The notes: generated by a model not told the origin, from the sequence alone. A stretch of 64,000 bases of DNA from Natrinema sp. DC36 (GCF_020405225.1 NZ_CP084472.1:1860001-1924000); one strand, 5' to 3'. Positions 35,494-44,494 are shown, counted from the stretch's first letter. Made by a program: numbers and translations.

Positions 35494-36993
35494 CTATTCT
35501 GCCCGGTACCGCGCGTCCCACTGCGGCCCGGCGCGACTCGAGAGGACGACCCCGACGATCCCGAGGATGATTCCACCGATTCCGAGGACGGCGGCGAGTT
35601 CCAGTGACGGCGGGACGACGACGAACCCGGCGACCAGCGTCGGGACGAGCGCGACGGCGACGCCGACGGTGAACGTCACGAATCGGACGGCGTCGAAGAG
35701 GAACTCGTTGGGATCGAAGCCGGCGATGAAGACGGTCAGGCCGTAGTAGTACAGCGCGTAGCCGGCCAGCAAGACGGCCCCGACGACGGCATCGACGAGC
35801 GTCGCGTCGAACCAGATGACGGCCGCGAGGTAGGGCAGTGCGACCGTCGGCGCGCCGACCAGGACGAACGCGATCCGTTTCGCCCGGAAGACGTCCGCGA
35901 TCGAGACAGGGTAGGTGAGGTAGTCCTCGAGCGAGTCGAACTGCGTCAGCCAGTTGTAGGTCGTAAAGGCCGAGAGGCCGAGGACGCCGCCGAAGAAGAT
36001 CCCCGGTGCGGGCGCGATACCGGTGATCGAGTCGACGACGCCGACGAGCGCGGCCACCAGCGCGAGCAGAATGCTCGCGGAGACGAACGGCTTCCAGACG
36101 CCGCCGGAAGAGCGCGCGAGGTCGAGCAGCGTCTTCGTCACCAGCGGCGAGTCGTCGATGGGCAGCACGTCACTGAGTCGTGCGAAGCGATCGGTCGCCG
36201 TCCGCGAGGGCCGACCGTAGGTCGGATCGTAGATCGCGAGCGCTCCCGTCGCGACGACGAGGGTTCCGACGGCCAGCCCGCCCGCGGTGATCGCAGGTCC
36301 GCGCATCGGAACGAGAACGGACCCGACGAGACCGAATCCGCCCGCCGCCCAGCTGCCGAGGACGGCGAGGCCGAGCGCCAGCCCGATGGCCCACGTCGGC
36401 GCGCCCCGGGTTCGGACGGCGATCAGAGCGACGGTGACGGCCATTCCGACGGCGAAGGAGAGGAAGAGCGAGAGCCAGAACAGCCCGACCTCGAGCGGCG
36501 TCGCGGCCGACAGCCCGTCCAGGGCTACGCTCCCCAGTGCCATCGGTAGCACGAACGCGACACCGTAAAACAGCGCGTCCTTCAGGAGGAACGCGCCCAG
36601 CAACCGCCGCCGCGAGAGCGGCAGCGTCGTCGACGAAGAGAGCAGTAAGGAGAGCCGTCCGAAGACGTTCTCGAGCATGTCGGAACCGGCGAAGCCAGCG
36701 GTGCCGCTGTAGAGTCCGAAGGCGAGGGCCAGGACGTGAAGGCCGCTCACGATCGTCCCCGGTGCAGTGCCGGTCTCGACGAGGGCGACCGTCGCACCCA
36801 CGGTGAGCAGCGCGATCACGAACGGAAAGAGCGCGAAGCGCCAGCCGCCGAACAGCTGGGTGTGCATGCGCCACTCCTCGCGGAAGAGGATCGCGAGCAG
36901 CCGTCGGAACGAGAGCCCCGAACTGGCGTGATTCGAACCCCCTCGAGCCGCGGGCTCAGTTCCAGTTCCAGTTCCGGTTTCGTTCCCACTCAT
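35494..36993 (-). CDS. ABC-2-type exporter permease
   Basis: A 499-residue membrane protein with about 12 helices. After an N-terminal Thr/Glu-rich lead (MSGNETGTGTGTEP), helices begin at WRFALFPFVIALLTVGATVA. Pairs of hydrophobic blocks include GLALGLAVLGSWAAGGFGLV and the last helix AAVLGIGGIILGIVGVVLSS. It overlaps the ATP-binding gene by 4 bases (ATGA), so they form one ABC exporter. The substrate is unknown; similar haloarchaeal transporters are annotated as ABC-2 (drug/lipid/unknown) exporters. Confidence 0.85.
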   Translation of the reverse strand: MSGNETGTGTGTEPAARGGSNHASSGLSFRRLLAILFREEWRMHTQLFGGWRFALFPFVIALLTVGATVALVETGTAPGTIVSGLHVLALAFGLYSGTAGFAGSDMLENVFGRLSLLLSSSTTLPLSRRRLLGAFLLKDALFYGVAFVLPMALGSVALDGLSAATPLEVGLFWLSLFLSFAVGMAVTVALIAVRTRGAPTWAIGLALGLAVLGSWAAGGFGLVGSVLVPMRGPAITAGGLAVGTLVVATGALAIYDPTYGRPSRTATDRFARLSDVLPIDDSPLVTKTLLDLARSSGGVWKPFVSASILLALVAALVGVVDSITGIAPAPGIFFGGVLGLSAFTTYNWLTQFDSLEDYLTYPVSIADVFRAKRIAFVLVGAPTVALPYLAAVIWFDATLVDAVVGAVLLAGYALYYYGLTVFIAGFDPNEFLFDAVRFVTFTVGVAVALVPTLVAGFVVVPPSLELAAVLGIGGIILGIVGVVLSSRAGPQWDARYRAE

Positions 36994-37757
36994 GCGTTCG
37001 GCCCGTCCATCCCCTCGAGCGTCGGCACGTCCCGTGCATCGGCCCCGCTGACGCGGTCGAGGAAGAGCTCGAGTAGCGATTCGTCGCTTGCGTCGCCGTC
37101 GTTGATCGACCGCTCCGTGACGAGTTGGCCGTCGGCGACGATGCCGACGCGGGTGCAGATGTCCTCGGCGACGTCGATGTTGTGCGTCGAGACGAAGACG
37201 GCGTTGTCGCCGGCCGCGTAGGAGACGAGGAACCGCTTGACCTGCTCCTGGACGAGCGGATCGAGGTTCGCCAGCGGCTCGTCGATGAAGACCACGTCCG
37301 GCTCGTGGACGAACGCCTGCGCGATCATCACCTTCTGTTGTTGCCCGCGGGAGAGATCCGTGTGCAGCGTGTCGAGCTTGCTCTCGAATCCGAGTCGCTC
37401 GGCCCACGCCGCGGTCTGATCGGCGACTCGCTCCGGCCGAAGGTCGCGGACCTCGCCGACGAACTCGAGGTACTCGCGCGGTGTGAGAAAGCTCGGTGGC
37501 GATCCCTGTTCCGGCAGGATACCGACCCGCCGGCGCGTCTCGATCGGTTCCGTCGTCGGATCCGTCTCGAGAACGCGCACCGTTCCCGCGTCCGGCCGAA
37601 TCTGCCCAGTCAGCGTCCGAATCGTCGTCGTCTTGCCGGCGCCGTTCGGCCCGAGAAAGCCGTACAGCTCCCCGCGGTCGACGGTGAACTCCATCCCGGA
37701 CACCGCCTCGACGGATCCGTAGGACTTCCGCAGCCCATCTACGCGAATTACTGCCAT
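36990..37757 (-). CDS. ABC transporter ATP-binding protein (exporter)
   Basis: A 255-residue ATPase. Walker A is FLGPNGAGKTTTIRTLTGQI near residue 34, the Q-loop is GILPEQGSPPSFLTPREYLE, the signature is DLSRGQQQKVMIAQAF (LSRGQ in place of LSGGQ), Walker B is DVVFIDEPLANLD, and the switch His is VSTHNIDVAED. The layout matches the DrrA/CcmA-like class of exporters. The start ATG lies at 37757, opening the domain (MAVIRVDGLRKSYGS). It is transcribed with the permease that overlaps it, and divergent from nnr through a short tandem repeat. Confidence 0.93.
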   Translation of the reverse strand: MAVIRVDGLRKSYGSVEAVSGMEFTVDRGELYGFLGPNGAGKTTTIRTLTGQIRPDAGTVRVLETDPTTEPIETRRRVGILPEQGSPPSFLTPREYLEFVGEVRDLRPERVADQTAAWAERLGFESKLDTLHTDLSRGQQQKVMIAQAFVHEPDVVFIDEPLANLDPLVQEQVKRFLVSYAAGDNAVFVSTHNIDVAEDICTRVGIVADGQLVTERSINDGDASDESLLELFLDRVSGADARDVPTLEGMDGPNA

Positions 37758-38002
37758 TGAACGGCGACCTATTCTCACGAATTGATAATAACAATGCTGG
37801 TATCGGAACCGACGAGTTGTTGATTCGAACGTCGCTCGAGCGGCATCTCGATCGCGAACGCGGGTCGCTCGGGATTCCGATCCGAACGCGGGTCGCTCGG
37901 GATTCCGATCCGAACGCGGGTCGTGGAGGACCCTCTCGAGGCCGACCGCTGCGCAGCCCGCTGTCCGCAATCTTCAACGGTCGGCCGGTCGAACCCTCGT
38001 CC
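37758..38002. promoter_or_regulatory. Divergent intergenic region with 28-bp tandem repeat
   Basis: This 245-base spacer carries the promoters of the ABC ATPase (left) and nnr (right). It includes gaattgataataacaatgc (about 37779-37797), an AT-rich block suited to a TATA box for the ATPase, and the 28-bp tandem repeat listed separately. Confidence 0.45.
37855..37923. repeat. 28-bp perfect tandem repeat, about 2.5 copies
   Basis: Units beginning cgaacgcgggtcgctcgg start at 37855, 37883 and 37911 (the last partial, 13 bases). Repeats abut without spacers, so this is not a CRISPR array. It lies about 80-150 bases before the nnr start. Confidence 0.75.
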
Positions 38003-39451
38003 ATGATCACAGGCGAGCGAATGGCCGCCGTCGACGCGAACGCCGCGGCGCTCGGCGTGGCGCGAAAGCAGCTGATGGAGTCGAGCGGACACGCCGTCGC
38101 CCGGACGGTTCGGGACGTTGCGGAGCCGGGCGCTCGAGTCCTCGTCGTCGCCGGCCGCGGGAACAACGGCGGGGACGCGTTCGTCGCGGCCCGATTCCTA
38201 GATGAATACGAGGTGACGACGCTGCTGCTCGGCCGTGCGGCGCTGATCGGCACCGACATCGCTCGCGAGAACTGGGACGCGCTCGAGCGGTCCGATTACG
38301 ATACGCGAGCGGTGACCGACTCGAGCGAGTTCGAATCCGACTCGAGTGCGTTCGACCTCGACGAGGCGGACGTAATCGTCGACGCGATGCTGGGAACGGG
38401 GATCAGCGGCGACCTTCGGGAACCGGCGGCGACCGCGGCGCGGGCGATCAACGAGGCCGACGCGACCGTCGTCGCGGTCGACGTGCCCTCCGGGTTCGAC
38501 GCCGACGGGGGCGACCACGCGGCCAACGGCGTCGAGGCCGACCGCGTGGTCACCTTCCACGACACGAAACCGGGGTTGGACGAACTCGCGGCCGACGTCA
38601 CCGTCGCGGATATCGGCATTCCGGCCGCAGCCGAGCGATTCGTCGGCCCCGGCGATATCGAGCTCGCGCGGCCCGACGGTCGCGCGGGGCGACCCTACAT
38701 CATCGGCGGCGGTCCCTACACCGGCGCGCCGGCGCTCGCGGCACAGGCCGCGCTTCGCGCCAGCGCGGAACTCTCCTTCGTCGCCGCTCCCGAGTCCGTC
38801 GCCGGCGAGATCCAGGGCTACAGCGAGGACCTCATCGTCCAGTCGTACGAGAGCGACGTTCTCACGCCCGAGCGGGCCGAGGACCTCCTCGAGACCGCGG
38901 AAAAATACGACAACGTCGTCGTGCTGGGTCCGGGGCTCGGCACCGCCGACGAGACGCTCGAGGCGGCTCGGCAATTCCTCGAGTCGTACACCGGTCGCGT
39001 CGTCGTCGACGCGGACGCGCTCGCGGTCGTCCCCGACCTCGAGACGGACGCGACGCTTGTCTGTACGCCCAACCGACGGGAACTCGCGAGAATGGGCGGG
39101 CCGGACGTCGACGACCTGGCCGACGCGGCCGACGAGATCGAAGCGTTCGCGGCCGAGCTGGGCCACGTCGTGCTCGCGAAGGGAGCGAACGACGTCATCA
39201 CCGACGGCGAGCGAACGCGGATCAGTCGCTCGGGAACCGTGGGGATGAAAGTCGGCGGCACCGGCGACACGCTCGCCGGAATCGTCGCGGCGCTGCTGGA
39301 ACACGCCGAGCCGCTCGACGCCGCCGCAGCGGGGGCCCACGTCAACGGCCTCGCGGGCGAACGGCTGGCGGAAACCCAGGCCTTCGGTTTTCTTGCGTCC
39401 GAGATGCTCGAGGAAATCCCCGCGGTCCTGTGGGGTGGTGCGGATGAATGA
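38003..39451 (+). CDS. nnr: Bifunctional NAD(P)H-hydrate epimerase/dehydratase Nnr
   Basis: A 482-residue fusion that repairs damaged NAD(P)H hydrates. The N-terminal YjeF_N epimerase starts at MITGERMAAVDANAAALGVA with VLVVAGRGNNGGDAFVAAR near residue 50. The C-terminal ADP/ATP-dependent dehydratase has VVLGPGLGTADE near 305, ANRREL-type CTPNRRELARMGG near 353 and the catalytic GGTGDTLAG (Asp is the base) near 418. The fused arrangement is common in archaea. I chose ATG 38003 because an earlier in-frame start would cross the repeat region and the neighbouring promoter. Its end overlaps moaC by 8 bases. Confidence 0.92.
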   Translation: MITGERMAAVDANAAALGVARKQLMESSGHAVARTVRDVAEPGARVLVVAGRGNNGGDAFVAARFLDEYEVTTLLLGRAALIGTDIARENWDALERSDYDTRAVTDSSEFESDSSAFDLDEADVIVDAMLGTGISGDLREPAATAARAINEADATVVAVDVPSGFDADGGDHAANGVEADRVVTFHDTKPGLDELAADVTVADIGIPAAAERFVGPGDIELARPDGRAGRPYIIGGGPYTGAPALAAQAALRASAELSFVAAPESVAGEIQGYSEDLIVQSYESDVLTPERAEDLLETAEKYDNVVVLGPGLGTADETLEAARQFLESYTGRVVVDADALAVVPDLETDATLVCTPNRRELARMGGPDVDDLADAADEIEAFAAELGHVVLAKGANDVITDGERTRISRSGTVGMKVGGTGDTLAGIVAALLEHAEPLDAAAAGAHVNGLAGERLAETQAFGFLASEMLEEIPAVLWGGADE

Positions 39452-39965
39452 GACCCCCGACGAGCGGCCGACGGCGGAGGGGGCCGCGGACGCCGACGAC
39501 CTCACACACACGACCGACGAGGGCGATGTCCAGATGGTCGACGTCGGCGACAAACCCGACAGCGAGCGACGCGCGGTCGCCGTCGGCGAGATCCGACTTC
39601 AGCCGTCGACGGTCGAGGCCATTCGAGACGACGGGATCGGCAAGGGAGACGTCCTCGCGACCGCTCGCGTCGGTGCGATCCAGGCCGTCAAACACACGTG
39701 GGAGACGATTCCGATGTGCCACCAGATTCCGATCACGAACGTCGACACCGACTTCTCGCTCGACGACGATCGGATCGAACTCCGCGTCGCCGTCGAGACC
39801 ACCGGCAAGACGGGCTGCGAGATGGAGGCCCTCGAGGGCGTGACGACCGGCCTCAACGTCGTCTGGGACATGGTCAAGGCCGTCGAGAAGGACGCGGACG
39901 GGCAGTACCCCGACACCGGGATCGAGAACGTGCGCGTGCTCGCGAAGGAGAAGGAGCGAGCGTGA
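39444..39965 (+). CDS. moaC: Cyclic pyranopterin monophosphate synthase MoaC
   Basis: A 173-residue molybdenum-cofactor enzyme. After a 25-residue acidic lead comes VQMVDVGDKPDSERRAVAVG, then the active-site PMCHQIPITNVDTDF near residue 93 and TTGKTGCEMEALEGVTTGLN near 118, the conserved MoaC signature, with the essential Lys region near WDMVKAVEKDADG. It converts the MoaA product to cyclic pyranopterin phosphate. The 8-base overlap with nnr and the 21-base gap to the next gene indicate an operon of unrelated repair/cofactor functions. Confidence 0.93.
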   Translation: MNETPDERPTAEGAADADDLTHTTDEGDVQMVDVGDKPDSERRAVAVGEIRLQPSTVEAIRDDGIGKGDVLATARVGAIQAVKHTWETIPMCHQIPITNVDTDFSLDDDRIELRVAVETTGKTGCEMEALEGVTTGLNVVWDMVKAVEKDADGQYPDTGIENVRVLAKEKERA

Positions 39966-39986
39966 GTGGGGAGTGTGATAGCTGAG

Positions 39987-41015
39987 ATGACGCTGACGAC
40001 ACCGCTGTGTGACCTGCTCGAGATCGAGTATCCGATCGTGCAAGCACCGATCGGGAGCGCGACGACCCCCGAACTCGCGGCGGCCGTCTCGAACGCCGGC
40101 GGCCTCGGCCACCTCGCGGTCACGTGGCGCGACCTCGAGGAAACGCGCCGGGCGATCCGCGGGACGCACGAGTTGACCGACCAGCCGTTCGCGGTCAACC
40201 TCGTGTGCGACGACGCGACGACGATCGTGGAGAGGGACGAGCACCTCGAGGCGATTCTCGATGCCGGGGCCGATGTCGTCACGCTTTCCTTCGGCGAGGC
40301 AGCGCCCTTCGTCGAGCAGATTCACGAGGCTGGCGCGCTCGTGTTTCAGACCGTCGGCAGCGCTGCTGCTGCACGCGAGGCGGTCGCCGCCGGGGTCGAC
40401 GCCGTCGTCACGCAGGGCCTCGAGGCCGGCGGCCACGTCCAGAGCGAGGTTGCGACGACGGCGCTCGTGCCCCGGGTCGCGGACGCGGTCGGTGACGAGG
40501 TGCCGATCGTCGCGGCCGGCGGCATCGCCGACGGACGAGGAATCGCGGCCGCGCTCGCGCTGGGGGCTGACGGCGCGTGGCTCGGTACGCGGTTCGTCGC
40601 GACCGAAGAGGCCAGCGTCCACGAGACGTATCGGCGACGGCTCCGCGAGAGCGACGAAACCGATACCGCGTACACGACCCTCTTCGACAAGGGCTGGCCC
40701 GGAACCCCGCATCGAGTGCTGCGAAACGACACGCTCGAGCGCTGGGAGGCGGCGGGGCGGCCACCCGCGGGCGACCGTCCCGGCGAGGACGACGTCGTCG
40801 CACGGACTGACGACGGTGACGGCGAGGAAATCGAGCGCTACGACGAGGCTCTCGCGACGCCGGCTGTCAAGGGTGATATCGAGGAGATGGCGCTGTTCGC
40901 CGGCCAGAGCGTCGGGCTGACCGACGACGTTCGGCCGGCGGGAGCGCTCCTCGAGGAACTCGTCGCGGAGACGATCGAGACGCTCTCGGAGTTGCCGGCG
41001 GCCCGTCACGGCTGA
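39987..41015 (+). CDS. Nitronate monooxygenase-family FMN enzyme
   Basis: A 342-residue TIM-barrel flavoprotein. YPIVQAPIGSATTPELAAAV near residue 15 and AGGLGHLAV give the N-terminal FMN-binding part. VTQGLEAGGHVQSE near 145 carries the conserved His of nitronate monooxygenase/2-nitropropane dioxygenase family members. VPIVAAGGIADGRGIAAALA and ADGAWLGTRFVAT near 190 give the phosphate-binding end. It oxidises nitronates or could be an enoyl-reductase-like relative; the family is firm, the substrate not. The start is the ATG at 39987, 21 bases after moaC. Confidence 0.85.
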   Translation: MTLTTPLCDLLEIEYPIVQAPIGSATTPELAAAVSNAGGLGHLAVTWRDLEETRRAIRGTHELTDQPFAVNLVCDDATTIVERDEHLEAILDAGADVVTLSFGEAAPFVEQIHEAGALVFQTVGSAAAAREAVAAGVDAVVTQGLEAGGHVQSEVATTALVPRVADAVGDEVPIVAAGGIADGRGIAAALALGADGAWLGTRFVATEEASVHETYRRRLRESDETDTAYTTLFDKGWPGTPHRVLRNDTLERWEAAGRPPAGDRPGEDDVVARTDDGDGEEIERYDEALATPAVKGDIEEMALFAGQSVGLTDDVRPAGALLEELVAETIETLSELPAARHG

Positions 41016-41203
41016 TCGGTCGCTGCGAGTGTACGCCGCGTTCTACCTCGTCGACCCCAGCGCCCACGATCTACAGACCGTTACGAACCTCACGTCCCTG
41101 TTCGACACCGTTCTCGAAATAGACTGAAGTGGACCGACTCGCCCCAGTGGTGGGTACATAACGCGACAAAACGTCCGCCCGCGGCGTCGATCGTCGGCAC
41201 GAG

Positions 41204-41671
41204 TCACTGTCCGAGTCGAGTACTCAGTATCGGATACAGCGTTCCAACGAATCCGCCGTAGACGAGCAGTCCGAGCAGGCTCTGCCAGTGGACGAACGGT
41301 ACCGGTGGAGTGTACTCGAAGAGGCGAAGCCACAGGGGGAGCACGACGACGACTCCCACGAGCCAGACGAGCAGTCCGAACGAGACCCCCATCGTGACGC
41401 CCGTGACCGGATCGGTTACGTCGTCCTCGAACGGCCTCGTCTTTCCGAGTCCCCAGTAGACGAGTCCGCCGACGACACTGGCCAGTCCCAGAAGGATGGT
41501 GCCGACCAGCATGCCAGGCGCTCCGAGCAGTCGACCCACTGAGTCGAGCAATCCGAGTGCATACAGGATGGCCCCGAACACGAGTCCCCCAGCGAGCCCG
41601 GCTATCACAATCGCGAGTACGTCTGTCTCCCCACCGTCGAGGGATTCCCGCCTCGAGTACTGTCCGCTCAT
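41204..41671 (-). CDS. Four-helix membrane protein, unknown
   Basis: A 155-residue protein with four membrane helices (VLAIVIAGLAGGLVFGAILY; MLVGTILLGLASVVGGLVYW; GLLVWLVGVVVVLPLWLRLF; LLGLLVYGGFVGTLYPILST). A TATA block at about 41700-41715 (tttttatatatg read on plus) lies just upstream, confirming the start at MSGQYSRRES. No named family recognised. It is transcribed alone. Confidence 0.75.
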   Translation of the reverse strand: MSGQYSRRESLDGGETDVLAIVIAGLAGGLVFGAILYALGLLDSVGRLLGAPGMLVGTILLGLASVVGGLVYWGLGKTRPFEDDVTDPVTGVTMGVSFGLLVWLVGVVVVLPLWLRLFEYTPPVPFVHWQSLLGLLVYGGFVGTLYPILSTRLGQ

Positions 41672-41699
41672 TGTCCCCTGGTGCAGTTACTTCCTTCCA

Positions 41700-41715
41700 T
41701 TTTTATATATGTTTT
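41700..41715 (-). promoter_or_regulatory. TATA box for the 41671 membrane protein
   Basis: On the minus strand this reads aacatatataaaaatg, centred about 36 bases before the ATG. It gives a leader of roughly 10 bases. The AT-richness is striking in a GC-rich genome. Confidence 0.6.
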
Positions 41716-41938
41716 TACCAATATTTGATATCTATTCGAGGTCCTCAGTCACCGACAGTCGAGAGTGATTTTCTCGAGTGGCGAAGGAAGGCTCCCGGAC
41801 GCCGCGAGTCGTATCGAATCGGGCTCACGATCCGACTCGCGTGTCGAAACGATAGCCGAGTCGAGTTGTGATTCGCTCCCCGAGTCGGAACGTGAAACCA
41901 TACTGACTGTTAATCCGGATCACTTCGAAGGAGGAGTC

Positions 41939-42445
41939 GTGTTAGAGACTCCGCTCCGTCGCTGCCTCGGTATCATCGTCCTGACCGTCGGCCTCGTCGG
42001 GCTCTTCGTCCTCGGCGGCGCCGGCTGGTCGGTCGATGCAGCCGTTGCAGGCGACTCGAGCGGGGCAGACGAAATCGTGGTGCTCGCGGACGCGAACTTC
42101 GATATCGGGGCCGACTATCGTGCGTCGACGCCGGCGGCCGCCGACGAGGGGTCCGCATCCGAACAGGTAACGGCCGCCGGTGTCACGGACAGTTCCGCTA
42201 TCGCGGCGGCGCTTATCGCACCCGCCGACCGACGCAATGACGTCCGGATCGGGGACCTCCTGTACGTCCACGCGATTTCGATCGTCGGGGCCGCAGTCGT
42301 TGCGGGCCGGGCACTCGTCGATTGGCGACTCGATATTCGAGGGCTGGCACTCGAGCCGAGGGATCGCCTCCCGGTCGATCGCGGTCACAGGACGGACCGT
42401 CAGGCGGGGCTGGTGACCGATGGCGGGTCCCAACGCAGGGAGTGA
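41939..42445 (+). CDS. Exported/membrane protein, unknown (GTG start)
   Basis: A 168-residue protein from GTG 41939. Helix 1 spans about residues 9-30 (CLGIIVLTVGLVGLFVLGGA), then an extracellular-type Asp/Ala/Ser-rich loop, and a second helix at about 103-122 (LLYVHAISIVGAAVVAGRAL). A ggagg lies about 5-8 bases before the GTG, an apparent ribosome-binding site. A longer frame upstream would add 58 residues of shadow-like sequence. It is followed 5 bases later by a YdjM-like membrane gene, so the two are likely one operon. No family recognised. Confidence 0.6.
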   Translation: MLETPLRRCLGIIVLTVGLVGLFVLGGAGWSVDAAVAGDSSGADEIVVLADANFDIGADYRASTPAAADEGSASEQVTAAGVTDSSAIAAALIAPADRRNDVRIGDLLYVHAISIVGAAVVAGRALVDWRLDIRGLALEPRDRLPVDRGHRTDRQAGLVTDGGSQRRE

Positions 42446-42450
42446 TCGGC

Positions 42451-42975
42451 ATGGCAGATATGCTGACCCACGTGCTGATCGCGTTTACGCTCGCGACGCT
42501 GTTCTCGATTCGATACCAGTGGATTACCTCGCGATTGGCGAGCGTTGCAATGGCCGGCTCGATGATCCCCGATCTCAATCGATTGAAATGGGTCGTCTCA
42601 CCGGAGACAGTCGAATCAGTGCTCGGGCTGTCCGTCTCGTGGCGGCCGATGCACTCGATCGGCGGTGTCGCAATCGCGATTTGCATCGGTGCGCTCCTCG
42701 TCCGTCCGCAGTATCGACGAGCGGTTGCGATACTGCTCACGCTCGGAGCGCTGTCTCACTTCGCGCTCGATCTCCTGTTAGTGCCGCCGGCGGGCTCGTA
42801 CCGGTATCTCTGGCCACTCACCAGCGCGGACATCGTCGTCCCCGGATTCTACAGTAGCCGAGATCGATGGACGGCACCCGTTGCGATTCTGCTCGCACTC
42901 GGTACCCGATCGCTCGCACAGCGTCGACGGCGTCGATCGCTCGAGCCGGAGCCCACGGTACGGGCTGACGGATGA
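42451..42975 (+). CDS. YdjM-like membrane-bound metal-dependent hydrolase
   Basis: A 174-residue membrane protein with about four helices. It starts MADMLTHVLIAFTLATLFSI with conserved H7, and has AMAGSMIPDLNRLKWVVSP (Asp-containing), SVSWRPMHSIGGVAIAI (H) and ALSHFALDLLLVPPAGSYRY (HxxxD). These scattered His/Asp pairs are the signature of the LexA-regulated/YdjM-type (DUF457) hydrolase family, believed to bind metal. It is 5 bases after the preceding small membrane gene. Substrate unknown. Confidence 0.75.
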   Translation: MADMLTHVLIAFTLATLFSIRYQWITSRLASVAMAGSMIPDLNRLKWVVSPETVESVLGLSVSWRPMHSIGGVAIAICIGALLVRPQYRRAVAILLTLGALSHFALDLLLVPPAGSYRYLWPLTSADIVVPGFYSSRDRWTAPVAILLALGTRSLAQRRRRRSLEPEPTVRADG

Positions 42976-43107
42976 GCGATCGGGACCAGTCGGATGAGCG
43001 AACGAGACTCGTCGGATGCATCTCGACCGTGTCTCATCTACTTCTTCGCGCAAGACGGCAGGTCTCGAGAAAAAATGGAGACTGAACGGCTCCCCCCACC
43101 GTATCGG

Positions 43108-43290
43108 TCAGCGAGAGCGCGCGTCCCAGAGCTGCACCTGGGGCGTCTCGCACGTCGGACAGACGATGGCGACGTTCTCCTTGTACGTGCCACGCTCGAG
43201 CGTCCCCGCGGTACACTGCGGACACGAATTCCCCTCGAGGCGCGACAGAAGCGTTTCTTCGTCCAAACGAGTATCTTCCACACCTCTCAT
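43108..43290 (-). CDS. HVO_A0556-type small zinc-finger protein
   Basis: A 60-residue protein. An acidic N-terminus (RGVEDTRLDEETLLSRLEGN) is followed by CPQCTAGTLERGTYKENVAI, CPTCETPQVQLWDARSR. The two CPxC knuckles and the GTYK-VxCxxCxTPxxQ pattern match the HVO_A0556 family of haloarchaeal zinc-finger proteins. Function unknown. It is convergent with, and separate from, the YdjM-like gene. Confidence 0.75.
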   Translation of the reverse strand: MRGVEDTRLDEETLLSRLEGNSCPQCTAGTLERGTYKENVAIVCPTCETPQVQLWDARSR

Positions 43291-43684
43291 TTCGTAAGAT
43301 AACCGTCACCTCTCAGATGGTTAATCTTTTGGGTGGCGGTACACGTCGGTCGTGCGATTGCATGCAACGGTTGGTGCGAGAGGGACGGTCACTATCGGTT
43401 CGGGAGTGACAGTCGCTATCGGGTGGGTGTGACGAGCAACAGAGCGCCGTTTTGGGCCGACCATCAACAGACTACCCGCCAATCACCGATTCGATGTAAC
43501 GTCTGGGCGAGTAACTGCTTCTGGAACGTCTCTGGATGGTTGTTGGTCGGTATAGCAGTCAGTGCTGGCCTAACGGTGATTACCATTCCATATGATAAAT
43601 CAGGAATAGAGAACTGTTAAGTAATACGGTACTGATGTTCGTATTAGATCCGGATCGGCCGGACTGAATGCGGGTGGGGAACCT
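43291..43684. other. Intergenic gap at left edge of accessory island
   Basis: No gene I can support. A plus-strand frame across 43333-43620 has a hydrophobic stretch near its end but its first part is Cys/Trp-rich and not haloarchaeal-like. Around 43600-43640 the DNA becomes AT-rich. Confidence 0.35.
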
Positions 43685-43807
43685 GTGAACAAGGATACGA
43701 CAACGAAGACAGCCTACTGTCCGAACTGTGACACCGAACGAGAGATACGGATCACCGTCCCCTGGCAAGACGATCTCTGTGTCCAGTGCGGTGAGAACGT
43801 CGACTAG
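43685..43807 (+). CDS. 40-residue zinc-ribbon microprotein (GTG start)
   Basis: GTG at 43685 opens a 40-residue frame beginning VNKDTTTKTAYCPNCDTERE and ending CVQCGENVD. It has two CxxC pairs (residues 12-15 and 32-35), a minimal zinc ribbon. ggtgggg lies about 7 bases before the GTG, an acceptable ribosome-binding site. The upstream ATG in another frame ends at once, so GTG is the only workable start. Short TGC-rich proteins of this type are common in haloarchaea and usually unannotated. Confidence 0.55.
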   Translation: MNKDTTTKTAYCPNCDTEREIRITVPWQDDLCVQCGENVD

Positions 43808-43933
43808 GCGCTTCGGACGTCCCGGCTCCCGTTCAGACGGGGCTCTCGAGCGAGGGTCTGGCTCGCGGAATTCGTCACACTCGATTTACTCACTTTCGGA
43901 CGGAGCCTCAGTTATCCGATCGGTGGATTCGCG

Positions 43934-44494
43934 TCACAGCCACGTCATCCGCTCAACTCGTCGAATCGAACGTCGGTGGACAACTGTCGTCTCCGGACAG
44001 CCACTCGAGCCCGTTCGTTCGCTGGGTGCGTTTGCGGACCGCGAGGCGGTGGTTGGAAAGCTCGAGTCCGGAACGCGGTAGTACGTTCGTCCGTCGTCCC
44101 TGGTGAGCTTCTCGAGGCGATCGCTCGTCATCTGGATCTCGTGGGGATCGACGGTCTCCGTTCGGAGGTGCGCGCCCTTCTCGAGTTCGCGACCCTGAAG
44201 CTCGCGGACGCGATCCTTGTTGGCGTCCGCCTTCTTGAGCGCGGCGTCGGCCGCGCGATCGGTTGCCGTCGTCCGGGACTCACAGTCGGTCAGTCGTCGT
44301 TCCAAATCCTCGATTCGGTCGTCTTTCTGTTGGCATTCCGCCTCGAACGAGTCGATGCGATCGTTCTTCTGTCTGCACTCCGCCTCGAGGTCCGCGACTC
44401 GGTTCTCGAGGGTCGTGATCTGGTCGCGGAGGGCCTCGAGTTCGCGTGCGAGGGGTTCGGGACGGTCGTGGCTCGCGCTCGAGTCACTCTCCAT
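43934..44494 (-). pseudogene. Coiled-coil accessory protein, apparently internally deleted and frameshifted
   Basis: The frame starts at MESDSSASHDRPE (ATG 44494) and gives a heptad-rich coiled coil to about residue 100 (LEALRDQITTLENRVADLEA, then FEAECQQKDDRIEDLERRLT), then HEIQMTSDRLEKLTRDDGRT and YYRVPDS. After that it becomes Arg/Ser-rich. In the shifted frame the same DNA reads LSNHRLAVRKRTQRTNGLEW. In the plasmid/provirus-type family I recall, that segment is the C-terminal part of the same protein. I therefore read an internal deletion plus frameshift. Recall of the family is not a database match, so the exact damage is uncertain. Confidence 0.5.

Noticed and set aside
37855-37923. Possible CRISPR array
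   Set aside because: Repeats are directly adjacent with no spacers and only 2.5 copies.
43333-43620. 95-codon plus-strand frame with a hydrophobic stretch
   Set aside because: Unusual Trp/Cys-rich first half and no promoter; one membrane-like stretch alone is not enough to call a gene.
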